Shown one piece after another: positions 1-8,362 of a stretch of 53,070 bases of DNA; the first letter of the stretch is position 1, and each line of letters begins with the position of its first letter. This DNA comes from Chloroflexota bacterium. GTDB taxonomy: Bacteria; Chloroflexota; UBA6077; CF-72. The stretch lies in contig JAFAOS010000197.1 of the NCBI GenBank assembly GCA_019247515.1, positions 1 to 53,070 of the forward strand, read 5' to 3'. Under the pieces are notes generated by a model. It was not told the DNA's origin, made no database searches, and saw only the letters and a list, made by a program, of their open reading frames with translations. Position numbers and translations under genes: made by a program.

Positions 1-3000
1 ATGTCGGCGGGCGCCGTGCCTTTCAAATTGTTCAACGCGGCGTTGGTGGCGTCCAGCGCGCTCTGGGCGGCCAGCACCTGCGACTGGAGTGAGGCGACCG
101 TGGCCTGGGCGGACTGCAGGTCGGCCGCGTTGGTGCCGCCCAGCGCCGTGTAGGCCGCCTGGGCACTGACCAGCGCGGCTTGATCCGCCTGAACCGAGCT
201 CTGCGCTGCCTGGCGCACGTCGTCAGTTGCGCCTTTCTGGACCGTGCTTAACTTCGCGTTCGCCGCGTCCAGCGCGGCCTGTGCCTGGGCCACAGCTTCG
301 GGTCGACCGCCGCGCAGCATCAGGTCCAGCCTGGCCTGCTGGGCGTCTATTCCGGCTTGCGCCAGGCGAATGTCCTCGTCGCGGCCACCGTTTTGCATGT
401 TCTGAAGCTTGATCTGCTGCTGACTGACAGCCGCCTGGGCCGCGGCGACGTCTTCCGGGCGCGCGCCGCTCTGCAGCTGGGCCAGCTTCGCGTTCGCCGC
501 GGCTAGCGTGGCCTGCGCCTGCTGCAACTGGACCTGGGGTCCGTCCTGGTCCAGTTGAGCAATCACGTCGCCGGCTTTGACGGAGGAGCCGCCGTCCACC
601 AGGACCTGCTCCAACCGGCCGGAGCCCTTGGGCGAGACGCTTACCTGTTGCGTGGCGCGCAGGTCGCCGCTCAGGTCCAGCGTCTGCTGGATGTCGCCGC
701 GGCCAACCGTCGCGGCAGAGACGTTCATGGCGCGCGGCGCCGCGGTAGCCGTGTTGTTGGGCTGCGCGCCGCGCGGACCGCATGCACCCAGCACGAGGGC
801 GCTTGCGGCGATCCCGGCCGCTGCCAGCCAGCGACGCGAGCGGAGTCGGCGTGGTAGCCACCAGTTGGCCCGGCCCATCAGCCGCATGCTGGCGGGCACC
901 AGGATCAATCGGATCAATGTCGTGTCAATGAGGACGCCGATAGCCAGACCCACACCCAGCTCCTTGAGAAAGATGATCTGTGACGTGCCGAATGAGGCGA
1001 ACGTCCCCACGAGGACCAGTCCGGCGGCGGTGATGACGCGCGCGGTATGGTCCAGTCCGCTGGAGACCGCCTCGATGTTGTCGCCGGTGGCGCGGAACCG
1101 CTCGCCGATGCGCGACAGCATGAACACCTCGTAGTCCGTCGACAGTCCAAAGAGGATGACGAACAACAAGGCGGGAGTAATGACGAAGAGCTTGCCTTGC
1201 GGGTTGAGACCGATGAGACTCGCGCCCCAGCCGTCTTCGAAAATGAGGACCAGCGTGCCGTACGTGGCCAGAATGCTGATCGCGTTGAGCAGGATTGCCT
1301 TGATCGGCAGGACAATCGAGCGAAACAGGAAGGTCAGGATCAGGAACGTGAGCCCGAGAACGGCGGCGACCAGCAGGGGAAAGACGCTGTACAGCGCGGA
1401 CGAGTAGTCTTCCACGCCAGCCGACAGACCGCCGACGAGCACGCGATATGGGCGCAGCTCCGGAATGCCCGGGACGATGCGCTCGCGCAGGTCGTGGACC
1501 AGCGCCTGGTGGTCGTCGTCGAAAGCGCTGCCACGGACGTACACGGTGATCGCCGCGTCAGTGCCGCCGTGGTCCAGGTTGATCAGGTCCGCTGCCTGCG
1601 CCGAGCGCGCCGGATCGGCCCGCAGCAAGTCTGGAGTCAGGGATGGAAACAGGTTGTCGGGCACGCCGGCCGAGCGGGCCGCCGTCGACAACGACAGTAC
1701 ACCGTCGACGCGCGGGTCCGCGGCGATCGTGTCGCTCAGCTTCTGGAGTCCAGTCAGGAACGCCGGCGTAAACGCGCCGTTCGGCGGTGCGGTGCTCATC
1801 ACGATCTGAATGGGCTCCAGCCGGTTGGCGCCAAACGCGCTGGCCGCGACCTGCATGCCGCGCGTGGACTCGACGTTGGCCGGCAGTCCGTCGGGGTCGA
1901 CACCCATCAGGCGCAGGTCGAGGACCGGGATCGTCAGCACCGTCAGCACCGCGAGCGTGCCGAGCAGCCAAACCCATGGATCGCGCATCACCCGTCGGCT
2001 GAAGCGGTACCACACGCCGTGACCATCCGGATTTCGGCGGGGTTTCGGCAGCACGCGCAACGAGTGGATGCGGGGACCAAGAATTGCCAGCAACGCCGGC
2101 AGCAGCGTCAGGCCGGCCAGCACACCAGTGCCGGCGACCAGCATGACCGCCAGGCTCATGGAGCGCACCACGAGCAGGTCGATGAACAGGGTCAGCAGCA
2201 ACATTCCCGCGAAGACGGTGACACCCGAGAACGCGATCGAGCGGCCGGCGGAGGCCATGGTGGCCGCCACCGCCTCGTGCGGCGTGCGGCCGTTGTCAAG
2301 CTCCTCGTCGAAGCGGTTGACGATAATCAACGAGAAGTCGATGCCGAGCCCCAGACCAATCATCGACGCGGTGTTCAGCGCGAAAATCGAGATGTCAGTC
2401 GAAAAAGAGAGCAGGTACATCATCGCCAGCGCCAGCGTGACGCTCGCGCCACCGAGCACCAGGGGCAGGGTGGTGGCGACCACCGAACGGAACACCAGCA
2501 ACAGCAGAATGCCGACAATTGGCAGGGTGAGCACTTCCGCGTGACGCAGGTCGCTTTCGCTCACGTCGCGCACGTCGGCGTTGCTGGCCGGTTGGCCGGT
2601 GACGTAGTGCTCGAGCGCAATCGGCTGGAGCGCCGCGCGCAGGTCCGGCACGCGAGCTTCGATGTCGCGCTCGCCGCCGTCCAGCGTCACGATGCTGATG
2701 GCACTATGGCGGTCTGGGCTGACCAGGACCGGCGTGCCGGTCTGAATATAGCTGTCGACGTGGCGCACGCCGGGGACAGCGCCGAGCAGAGCGTCCGCTT
2801 GCGTGAGCTGGTCCTTGATGGACGGCTCGTCGACGGTTGCGTTCGGGAAATTGAAGACGACGCTGATGTTGTTGCGGTTGGCGCCGTTGAACGCCTGGTC
2901 GAGGACGGTCGCGGCGGCGGTGGACTCGGAATCCGGCACGTAAAACCCGCCAGGTTGGAGGACCGCCGCCGCGCGGGGCGCAAGAAAGATGCCCGCGACG

Positions 3001-3083
3001 GTCAGCACCAACAGCCAACCACCAACAATGAACCACCGGAAACGGACTACGGTCCGGCCCCACGTGGTGAATGGATCAAACAT
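1..3083 (-). CDS. MMPL/RND-type transporter continuing in frame into a HlyD-like adaptor (3' end outside window)
   Basis: The frame stays open for 1027 codons from ATG 3083, which has a GAGGTG ribosome-binding site, to the window edge. Residues 1 to about 740 are an MMPL exporter: TM1 near residues 16-36, then the two family signatures GLGLGIDFSLIIVNRF and LFGLSTDYEVFMLSRI, ending in the usual RLMGRANWWLP tail. Without a stop, the frame enters a basic stretch, a hydrophobic run (LAAAGIAASALVLGAC) and a HlyD-type adaptor: half of a lipoyl-like barrel (GSGRLEQVLVDGGSSVKAGD) followed by a long coiled-coil with roughly 30-residue units containing G-x-RPED-x-x-x-AQA. MMPL proteins export lipids or drugs; adaptors contact them outside the membrane. 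The hydrophobic run could be a 13th TM helix that puts the adaptor outside, or the signal peptide of a lipoprotein started internally at ATG 887 (lipobox LGAC). The stop 7 bp upstream belongs to the cupin gene, so the two are probably co-transcribed. Confidence 0.8.
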   Translation of the reverse strand, partial: MFDPFTTWGRTVVRFRWFIVGGWLLVLTVAGIFLAPRAAAVLQPGGFYVPDSESTAAATVLDQAFNGANRNNISVVFNFPNATVDEPSIKDQLTQADALLGAVPGVRHVDSYIQTGTPVLVSPDRHSAISIVTLDGGERDIEARVPDLRAALQPIALEHYVTGQPASNADVRDVSESDLRHAEVLTLPIVGILLLLVFRSVVATTLPLVLGGASVTLALAMMYLLSFSTDISIFALNTASMIGLGLGIDFSLIIVNRFDEELDNGRTPHEAVAATMASAGRSIAFSGVTVFAGMLLLTLFIDLLVVRSMSLAVMLVAGTGVLAGLTLLPALLAILGPRIHSLRVLPKPRRNPDGHGVWYRFSRRVMRDPWVWLLGTLAVLTVLTIPVLDLRLMGVDPDGLPANVESTRGMQVAASAFGANRLEPIQIVMSTAPPNGAFTPAFLTGLQKLSDTIAADPRVDGVLSLSTAARSAGVPDNLFPSLTPDLLRADPARSAQAADLINLDHGGTDAAITVYVRGSAFDDDHQALVHDLRERIVPGIPELRPYRVLVGGLSAGVEDYSSALYSVFPLLVAAVLGLTFLILTFLFRSIVLPIKAILLNAISILATYGTLVLIFEDGWGASLIGLNPQGKLFVITPALLFVILFGLSTDYEVFMLSRIGERFRATGDNIEAVSSGLDHTARVITAAGLVLVGTFASFGTSQIIFLKELGVGLAIGVLIDTTLIRLILVPASMRLMGRANWWLPRRLRSRRWLAAAGIAASALVLGACGPRGAQPNNTATAAPRAMNVSAATVGRGDIQQTLDLSGDLRATQQVSVSPKGSGRLEQVLVDGGSSVKAGDVIAQLDQDGPQVQLQQAQATLAAANAKLAQLQSGARPEDVAAAQAAVSQQQIKLQNMQNGGRDEDIRLAQAGIDAQQARLDLMLRGGRPEAVAQAQAALDAANAKLSTVQKGATDDVRQAAQSSVQADQAALVSAQAAYTALGGTNAADLQSAQATVASLQSQVLAAQSALDATNAALNNLKGTAPAD

Positions 3084-3090
3084 TGTCACC

Positions 3091-4200
3091 TCAGCGCCCC
3101 TGCGGCGCGAGCCCGATCGAGTAGCGCGCCGTTTCGGGATCCGCCAGGTCCAGTTGCTGCGCCAGCATCACGATCTTGCCGCGTGTGACGACCAGCGTAT
3201 GAATGAGCGAGACGTTCGAGACGCCGGCGTTCTTGATCGCATCCGACGTGAGCGTCACGTGGTGCACCGCGGTGTTGTCGACGATCTGCGAATCTGAAAA
3301 CGACACCTGAAAACCAGGGTTCGCCCTGATAAACGTGTCCACCGATTTGCGGATCGCGTCCTTGCCCGGAAACACGCCGAACGGGGAGATCTCCACCGTT
3401 TCGGGCGCGAACAGGTCCATCGTGCCGTCCAGGTCGCCGTTGAGAAAACTCTGTTTGAATGCCGCGTCGACGGCCGCCACCGACGCACCGGTGTCCTGTG
3501 CGGGCGCCGTATAGTCCAGTACGAACAGGTTGAACGCGCGGCGTTCCTGAGGGCTGGTGTTGATGATCCGCAGCGGCGTGTTGGCCGGCGGACCCATCAA
3601 TCCCTGCCCGGCGCTGACGGACAGCTCCTGGTCGAGCGTCGGGAACTGAACGGTCTGTTCGCCGGCGAACATGTACCACGACTCGACGCCGGGGTGGCTG
3701 TGCTCCGTTCCGACGACCTTGCCAGCCCGACTCTGGTATGAGAGCTGGAGCAGGTACTCGGGCGCTTCGGGCACCGGCAGGGGCCCGATCTCGGCGAGGT
3801 GCGTCGCACCCGGTGTCTGGTCGCCCTGGTGCGCAAGGGTAAAGAGCCAACCTCTGCCTTCCGCGTCGAGTGTCATGCTGTACTGGGTCGCCGCGGCGTT
3901 GGCTGCGGCGAACGTCGGGAACGTCTCGATCTGCCAGTACAGCGGGCCCGCGGGCAGGCTGGTGACCCGATGCTCGACGGGCCCGGCGATCGTCGCGATG
4001 CCCGGCAGTCCGTCGTCGGCGCTGATGCCCGTCGGGTCGGCGGTGCGGGTGGGTGGCGCGCTGGTCGGGGCGATGCTGGGCCGCGGCTCCACGGCGCCGG
4101 GTCGTACGGGCCGGGCGCTACGGACGGCGACGCCCGCGCCTACAAGCGCCGCGCCTGCCAATCCCGCACCTGCGCCCGAGAGGAAGCTCCGTCGGTGCAT
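3091..4200 (-). CDS. Secreted cupin plus NTF2-like (SnoaL-like) two-domain protein
   Basis: 369 residues. The N-terminus MHRRSFLSGAGAGLAGAALVG has a twin-arginine-like RRSFL motif before a hydrophobic run, suggesting Tat export. Residues about 70-235 hold a cupin-like domain with a metal-ligand-like HSHPGVESWYMFAGEQ segment. Residues about 240-360 look like an NTF2/SnoaL ketosteroid-isomerase fold (AFKQSFLNGDLDGTMDLFAP, then GKDAIRKSVDTFI). No substrate can be assigned. It lies 7 bp before the transporter-adaptor gene on the same strand, so it is likely the first gene of that operon and may bind or process the transported compound; that is inference. The start diverges from wecB. Confidence 0.75.
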   Translation of the reverse strand: MHRRSFLSGAGAGLAGAALVGAGVAVRSARPVRPGAVEPRPSIAPTSAPPTRTADPTGISADDGLPGIATIAGPVEHRVTSLPAGPLYWQIETFPTFAAANAAATQYSMTLDAEGRGWLFTLAHQGDQTPGATHLAEIGPLPVPEAPEYLLQLSYQSRAGKVVGTEHSHPGVESWYMFAGEQTVQFPTLDQELSVSAGQGLMGPPANTPLRIINTSPQERRAFNLFVLDYTAPAQDTGASVAAVDAAFKQSFLNGDLDGTMDLFAPETVEISPFGVFPGKDAIRKSVDTFIRANPGFQVSFSDSQIVDNTAVHHVTLTSDAIKNAGVSNVSLIHTLVVTRGKIVMLAQQLDLADPETARYSIGLAPQGR

Positions 4201-4257
4201 ACGACGTGAAACGCCTCACGGCACTCGCTTCGCGCATCCCTCGCCCAAGTTCAGCGA

Positions 4258-4297
4258 TTCCACCGTAGGTGGAAATCATCGACCCTGCCCGAGCTAA
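4258..4297 (-). repeat. Short degenerate copy of a dispersed repeat with palindromic core
   Basis: The core TTCCACC-GTA-GGTGGAA is a perfect 7-bp inverted repeat. The flanking bases align with the larger copies at 41098-41236 and 46061-46178. Read on minus and allowing one inserted T, it would encode AGSMI-PPTVESL, matching AGSLIPPTVEAL of the 46-kb copy. It lies in the divergent region between the cupin gene and wecB, so it is not a terminator here. Confidence 0.55.
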
Positions 4298-4319
4298 CAC
4301 GCCTCAGCGTGCCTGCAAC

Positions 4320-4325
4320 TACAAT
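4320..4325 (+). promoter_or_regulatory. Candidate -10 box of wecB (leaderless)
   Basis: TACAAT ends 8 nt before the TTG start and no ribosome-binding site lies between. I see no clear -35 hexamer. Confidence 0.4.
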
Positions 4326-4333
4326 GACCCGCG

Positions 4334-5458
4334 TTGATTGTGCCGCGGCTCAAGGTGCTGACCGTGTTCGGGACTCGCCCCGAAGCAGTCAAACTCGGCC
4401 CGGTGATCCGCGAGCTCGCGCGCCATCCCCAGCGGATCGACACTCGGGTATGTGTCACAGCCCAGCACCGCGACATGCTCGATCAGGTGCTCAGCATCTT
4501 CGGCATTCACCCCGAATATGACCTGGACGTGATGCAGGACAACCAGACCCCCACCCAGGTCGCCTCGGTGGTCCTCGCCAGGCTGGAGCCGGTCCTCCAG
4601 GTCGAGCGGCCGGACTGGGTGCTGGTCCAGGGCGACACCACCACGGTTGCAGTCGCCGCCCTGGCGGCTTTTTACCAGCGCGCCCGCGTCGGCCACGTGG
4701 AAGCCGGCCTGCGCACCGGCGATCGCTGGCAGCCATTTCCCGAAGAGATCAACCGCCGCATCGCCGGAGTCATCGCCGACCGCCACTTCGCACCGACCGA
4801 GCGATCGCGTCAAAACCTGCTGCGCGAGGACGTGCCAGCGGAGCGAATCCTGGTCACTGGCAATCCGGGCATCGACGCCCTCCGCTGGATCACCACCCAG
4901 CCGGAGCCTCCAGTCGTGCGCGACCTGCTGCTCGAAGCACCGGAGGCGCGCACGATCCTGGTGACCGCGCATCGGCGCGAGAATTTCGGCGAGCCAATCC
5001 GTGATATCTGTCAGGCTCTGCGCGAGCTGGTGGAGCGTTATGCGGGCTCAGTCCGCATCATCTATCCCGTGCATCGCAACCCTAACGTGTGGGGGCCGGT
5101 GCACGAGCTGCTGGGAACGATCCCGCACGTCACGCTGACACCGCCGCTCGACTATCTGTCGAACCTGCAGTTGATGAAGCGCGCCTACCTGGTGGTCACC
5201 GACTCGGGTGGCATTCAGGAGGAGGCGGCGGGTCTGGGCATTCCCGGTCTGGTGCTGCGCGAGGTGACCGAGCGGCCGGAGGGTGTCGAGACCGGCGCGC
5301 TGCGCGTCGTCGGCACCGACCGCGAGCGCATTGTGTCGGAAACGTGCCGCTTGCTGGACGATCCGCATGAATACGCGCGCATGGCCCAGGCCGAAAACCC
5401 CTTCGGCGATGGCCACGCCGCCGGACGCATCGTGGCCTCGCTGCTCAACGATCCGTGA
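4334..5458 (+). CDS. wecB: UDP-N-acetylglucosamine 2-epimerase (non-hydrolysing)
   Basis: 374 residues, the normal family length. It interconverts UDP-GlcNAc and UDP-ManNAc in the cytoplasm for cell-surface polysaccharides. Family signatures are all present: FGTRPEAVKLGPVI at the N-terminus, VQGDTTTV, HVEAGLRTGD, FPEEINRR, VTAHRRENFGEP, YPVHRNP and DSGGIQEEAAGLG. The TTG start at 4334 is chosen because the conserved N-terminal strand begins seven residues later and no other start fits. The 3' end overlaps the convergent thiO gene by 14 bp. The flippase at 16469 and the membrane glycosyltransferase-like protein at 12687 may act in the same surface-glycan pathway, though they are not adjacent. 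Confidence 0.93.
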   Translation: MIVPRLKVLTVFGTRPEAVKLGPVIRELARHPQRIDTRVCVTAQHRDMLDQVLSIFGIHPEYDLDVMQDNQTPTQVASVVLARLEPVLQVERPDWVLVQGDTTTVAVAALAAFYQRARVGHVEAGLRTGDRWQPFPEEINRRIAGVIADRHFAPTERSRQNLLREDVPAERILVTGNPGIDALRWITTQPEPPVVRDLLLEAPEARTILVTAHRRENFGEPIRDICQALRELVERYAGSVRIIYPVHRNPNVWGPVHELLGTIPHVTLTPPLDYLSNLQLMKRAYLVVTDSGGIQEEAAGLGIPGLVLREVTERPEGVETGALRVVGTDRERIVSETCRLLDDPHEYARMAQAENPFGDGHAAGRIVASLLNDP

Positions 5459-6611
5459 CGGACGGGCCTGCGTTCCAGCTCGAATCGAAGCGTTCGGGTC
5501 CGAAAGGTGCGAGCTCGCCCAATCCCGATCCGTGCAGAATGTCCTCTGCGACGCGGCGGCCCGTCAGCGGCCCAAGCAAGACGCCGTTTCGGTAGTGGGC
5601 GGTGGCGACAAACAACCCCTCGAGCCCCGGCGCCCAGCCAACCAGGGGAAAACGGTCCGGCGCCGCCGGGCGCAGACCCGCCCAGAAGCCATCGATGCTG
5701 AAGCTGCCCACGGCGGGCACCACTTCCAGCGCGGCCTCGGTCAGGCGATTGACCCCGGCCAGGGTGGGTCGCGCGTCGTAGTTGCCTTCCTCTTCGGTCG
5801 CCCCCAGGACGACCTCGCCGTCCGGACGCGGCACCAGGTAGCACTCGCCGCACCAGATGACGCGCCGGGGCGTCTTGCCGAGTCCGCGCAGGCTCAGGAT
5901 CTGCCCTTTCACCGGCGCCACCGGCAGGTCCAACCCGATGCGGCGCCCCAGATCCGGGCTCCACACGCCCGCGGCGAGTACCACCGTATCGCTCTCGATT
6001 ACCTCGGTCGGAGTCTGTACGCCGCTGACCCGCTCACCTTGCCGCGCGATGTCAACTACCGGCGTGCCCTCGACGAAGCGCGCTCCGCGTTGCGCGGCCG
6101 CCATCGCCAGCGCTTGCACCAGTCGCGGTCCGCGCACCTGGCCCTCGTCGGCCAGCCACAGTGCGCCTGCCAGCAAACGCCCGGCCACGCCTCTCAGCAG
6201 CGGCTCGCACGTGCCGAGGTCGTCAGAGTCGACCCACTCGGCCGCGAGCCCGCGCGCGGATTGCCAGCGCCACATGCGCTGCAGGTCCACCCGTTCAGAC
6301 TCGGTGCGTGCCACGCGCAGGATACCCGTTTGCCGGTACTCGACATCCAGGCCGACGTCCTCGAGCAACGCGGCCGCGAGTGGCGCGTGCTCCGCACGTC
6401 CCAGCAGGCACAGCTCGAAGAAAGGATCGGCGAACGGTGCCTCGACCTGTGGCGCCAGCATGCCCGCCGCTACGCCCGATGCGCCGGCCGCCAGGTGCGC
6501 GCGTTCGAGCAGGGTGACCCTCGCCCCGCCAAGCGTCAGGTAATAGGCGATGCAGCAGCCGACGACGCCGCCACCGACGATGACGACGTCCGCTCGGTCG
6601 GCGCTGGTCAA
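5445..6611 (-). CDS. thiO: Glycine oxidase ThiO (FAD-dependent)
   Basis: 388 residues from TTG 6611, whose TTGA overlaps the stop of the upstream thiSG gene, so translation is probably coupled. ThiO oxidises glycine to the imine used for the thiazole ring of thiamine. The N-terminal Rossmann signature VVIVGGGVVGCCIAYYL binds FAD, followed by LLERAHLAAGASGVAAGML, typical of the DAO family. The C-terminus has LVPRPDGEVVLGATEEEG, GLRPAAPDRFPLVG and TAHYRNGVLLGP, the last being the ThiO/DAO active-site segment. The frame is open further upstream, but that part is antisense or out of frame to thiSG and is not used. Last gene of the thiamine operon. Confidence 0.92.
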   Translation of the reverse strand: MTSADRADVVIVGGGVVGCCIAYYLTLGGARVTLLERAHLAAGASGVAAGMLAPQVEAPFADPFFELCLLGRAEHAPLAAALLEDVGLDVEYRQTGILRVARTESERVDLQRMWRWQSARGLAAEWVDSDDLGTCEPLLRGVAGRLLAGALWLADEGQVRGPRLVQALAMAAAQRGARFVEGTPVVDIARQGERVSGVQTPTEVIESDTVVLAAGVWSPDLGRRIGLDLPVAPVKGQILSLRGLGKTPRRVIWCGECYLVPRPDGEVVLGATEEEGNYDARPTLAGVNRLTEAALEVVPAVGSFSIDGFWAGLRPAAPDRFPLVGWAPGLEGLFVATAHYRNGVLLGPLTGRRVAEDILHGSGLGELAPFGPERFDSSWNAGPSVTDR

Positions 6612-7624
6612 ACCAGACTTGGAGCCGCCGCGACCAGACCCGTGATCGGGCTGGACGGGATCGCTACCTCGCTGCGCGGCATGCGGCCGGCGCGATAGCC
6701 GAGGCGGCCGGATGTCACGGCCATGCGCATCGCGGCCGCCATCAGCGACGGGTTGTCCGAACGTGAGACCGCCGTGTTGATGAGGCATGCGTCGGCGCCG
6801 GCTTCCATCGAGCGCACCGCGTCGGACGGGGTGCCAATGCCCGCGTCGACGACGACCGGCACGTTCACCCGCTCGGCGATGCGCCGAATGCCCTCCCAGT
6901 CCTGCACGCCCTGGCCCGAGCCGATCATGGACCCCAGCGGCATCACTGTCGCGGCGCCGGCTTCCTCCAGACGCAGCGCGGTGACCAGGTCCGTGGTGGT
7001 GTACGGCAGCACGACGAAGCCCTCGCGCACCAGAATCCGCGTCGCCTCGACGGTGCCGGCGACGTCGGGCCACAGGGTGCGCTCGTCGCCGATGACTTCG
7101 AGCTTGACCCAGTTCGTGTCCAGGGCTTCGCGGGCCAGTTCGGCCATGAACACCGCTTGCCGGACACTGGTGGCGCCCGCGGTGTTGGGCAGCAGCTGGT
7201 AGCGACCGCGGTCGAGCGCGGACAGGATGCCGGCGTCGGGTCCGCTGCCGTCGACGCCGGTCATGCGGATAGCGACGGTCACAATCTCGGTGCCCGAGGC
7301 TTCGAGTGCGGCCCGCAGGAGGGCCGGCGACTGGAAGCGGCCGGTGCCCATGAACAGCCGCGAGCTGAACGTCTGGCCGGCGATGACCAGTGGATCGTCG
7401 TCCCAGGCGCCGCCGGCGACGACCTTGACCAGGTCGACGCGGTCGCCGTTGGCGAAGGTGACGCCCGACCACTTGCGTTTGGGCACCACCTGGCCGTTCA
7501 CGGCCAGGGCAACGGCCTGGTCGCTGATGCCGCGGCTGGCCAGGAGCGTCGGGACGTCGAGCGCGTCGCCGGGGAATTCAAAGGGTTGCTGGTTGATGAT
7601 CACTTGCACGTGCGGGGTCTCCAT
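6608..7624 (-). CDS. thiG: ThiS-ThiG fusion: sulfur carrier plus thiazole synthase
   Basis: 338 residues. Residues 1-72 are a ThiS ubiquitin-like sulfur carrier ending in the conserved GG (residues 71-72). The chain then continues through a short linker (AWDDDPLVIAG) into ThiG, with FSSRLFMGTG, the Schiff-base lysine in NWVKLEVIGD, and GSMIGSGQG and VDAGIGTPSDA phosphate-binding loops. The enzyme makes thiazole phosphate from deoxyxylulose phosphate, the ThiO product and ThiS thiocarboxylate. In stand-alone ThiS the GG must be C-terminal to be thiocarboxylated; here it is internal. Fusions of this type are annotated in other bacteria. The ATG at 7624 lies inside the thiE 3' end, and its ribosome-binding site (GGAGAGGGAG) is contributed by a dispersed repeat. 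Confidence 0.93.
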   Translation of the reverse strand: METPHVQVIINQQPFEFPGDALDVPTLLASRGISDQAVALAVNGQVVPKRKWSGVTFANGDRVDLVKVVAGGAWDDDPLVIAGQTFSSRLFMGTGRFQSPALLRAALEASGTEIVTVAIRMTGVDGSGPDAGILSALDRGRYQLLPNTAGATSVRQAVFMAELAREALDTNWVKLEVIGDERTLWPDVAGTVEATRILVREGFVVLPYTTTDLVTALRLEEAGAATVMPLGSMIGSGQGVQDWEGIRRIAERVNVPVVVDAGIGTPSDAVRSMEAGADACLINTAVSRSDNPSLMAAAMRMAVTSGRLGYRAGRMPRSEVAIPSSPITGLVAAAPSLV

Positions 7625-8361
7625 AAACTCCCTCTCCCTCTGGGAGAGGGCTGGGGTGAGGTCTCCATGCTCCCTCTCCCTCTGGGAGAGGGCGGGGGTG
7701 AGGGCTTACCAAAAGGCATGCGCGGTTGATGCGACGATCCGTCGAGCGCGCACCGCATGCGCGCCGCGGCGTCACACGGATCCGGACTTGACAGAATCGC
7801 GGAGATAACGGCGACGCCCGCGCAGCCGGTGGCCAGCACGTCGTCGAGGTTGTCGAGGCCGATGCCGCCGATGGCCAGTACGGGTACGTCCACGGCTTCG
7901 ACGATGGCCCGCAGCTCGGCGAGGCCGCGTGGCGGCAGCCCCGGGTGGGTCGAGGTCGGAAACACGTGGCCAAACGTCACATAATCCGCGCCCATCTCGG
8001 CCGCACGCGTCGCTTCGTCGAGACTGTGCACCGAGCGGCCGATCAGCGCGCGCCCGCCGGCTAGCTCGACCGCCGCGTCAACCGGCAGGCTCTGCACCGC
8101 CAGGTGGACGCCGTCGGCGCCGACGGCCAGCGCTACGTCGAGGCGGTCGTTGATGGCCAGGCGGGCGGCGTGCTGGTGCGCAACGCTCAGCAGCTGGCGC
8201 GCCTGAGCCAGCAGCGCGGCCGCCGAGGCCGACTTGTCGCGCAACTGCAGCCAATCGACGCCGCCCTCGAGCGCCAGGGCGGCGCAGCGCACGAGCTCAG
8301 CCGGCGGCTTGCGAGGCTCGGTGACGAGATGCAGTTGATGCGTGCGCTTCGGCGTCGGCAC
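7600..8361 (-). CDS. thiE: Thiamine phosphate synthase
   Basis: 253 residues from GTG 8361. It joins HMP pyrophosphate and thiazole phosphate to form thiamine phosphate. Signatures: QLRDKSAS, AINDRLDVALAVGADGVHLA, GRSVHSLDEA, YVTFGHVFPTSTHPG and VLAIGGIGLDNL. The enzymatic domain ends near residue 215. The last 30-odd residues are translated from two copies of a palindromic intergenic repeat (PSPRGRG occurs twice) and are not part of the family fold. The stop at 7600 lies 25 bp inside the next gene. The start codon directly follows the TPP riboswitch, so expression is expected to fall when thiamine pyrophosphate is plentiful. Confidence 0.92.
   Translation of the reverse strand: MPTPKRTHQLHLVTEPRKPPAELVRCAALALEGGVDWLQLRDKSASAAALLAQARQLLSVAHQHAARLAINDRLDVALAVGADGVHLAVQSLPVDAAVELAGGRALIGRSVHSLDEATRAAEMGADYVTFGHVFPTSTHPGLPPRGLAELRAIVEAVDVPVLAIGGIGLDNLDDVLATGCAGVAVISAILSSPDPCDAAARMRCALDGSSHQPRMPFGKPSPPPSPRGRGSMETSPQPSPRGRGSLWRPRTCK
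7628..7704 (+). repeat. Two copies of a CCCTCTCCC-palindromic dispersed repeat inside thiE/thiSG
   Basis: Two units (7628-7661 and 7670-7704) start 42 bp apart, each CTCCCTCTCCCTCTGGGAGA followed by GGGC and a GGGGTGAGG tail. The core can form a hairpin (CTCCC/GGGAG). On the minus strand they encode the ThiE tail, and the first supplies the ribosome-binding site of thiSG. Related copies lie at 15806, 15866, 24150 and 47571. Confidence 0.85.
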
Positions 8362-8362
8362 A

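Noticed and set aside
1047-3188. Long plus-strand frame of 713 codons, Gln/Arg/His-rich
   Set aside because: It is the antisense shadow of the MMPL transporter, whose minus-strand frame carries clear family motifs.
6612-7472. Upstream extension of the thiO frame by 287 codons
   Set aside because: The extension overlaps thiSG in another frame, is Arg-rich without homology-like pattern, and a TTG overlapping the thiSG stop is the natural start.
7628-7704. Possible CRISPR-like repeat-spacer pattern
   Set aside because: Only two units 42 bp apart, strongly palindromic, with no variable spacers and no cas genes. The family is dispersed singly elsewhere.
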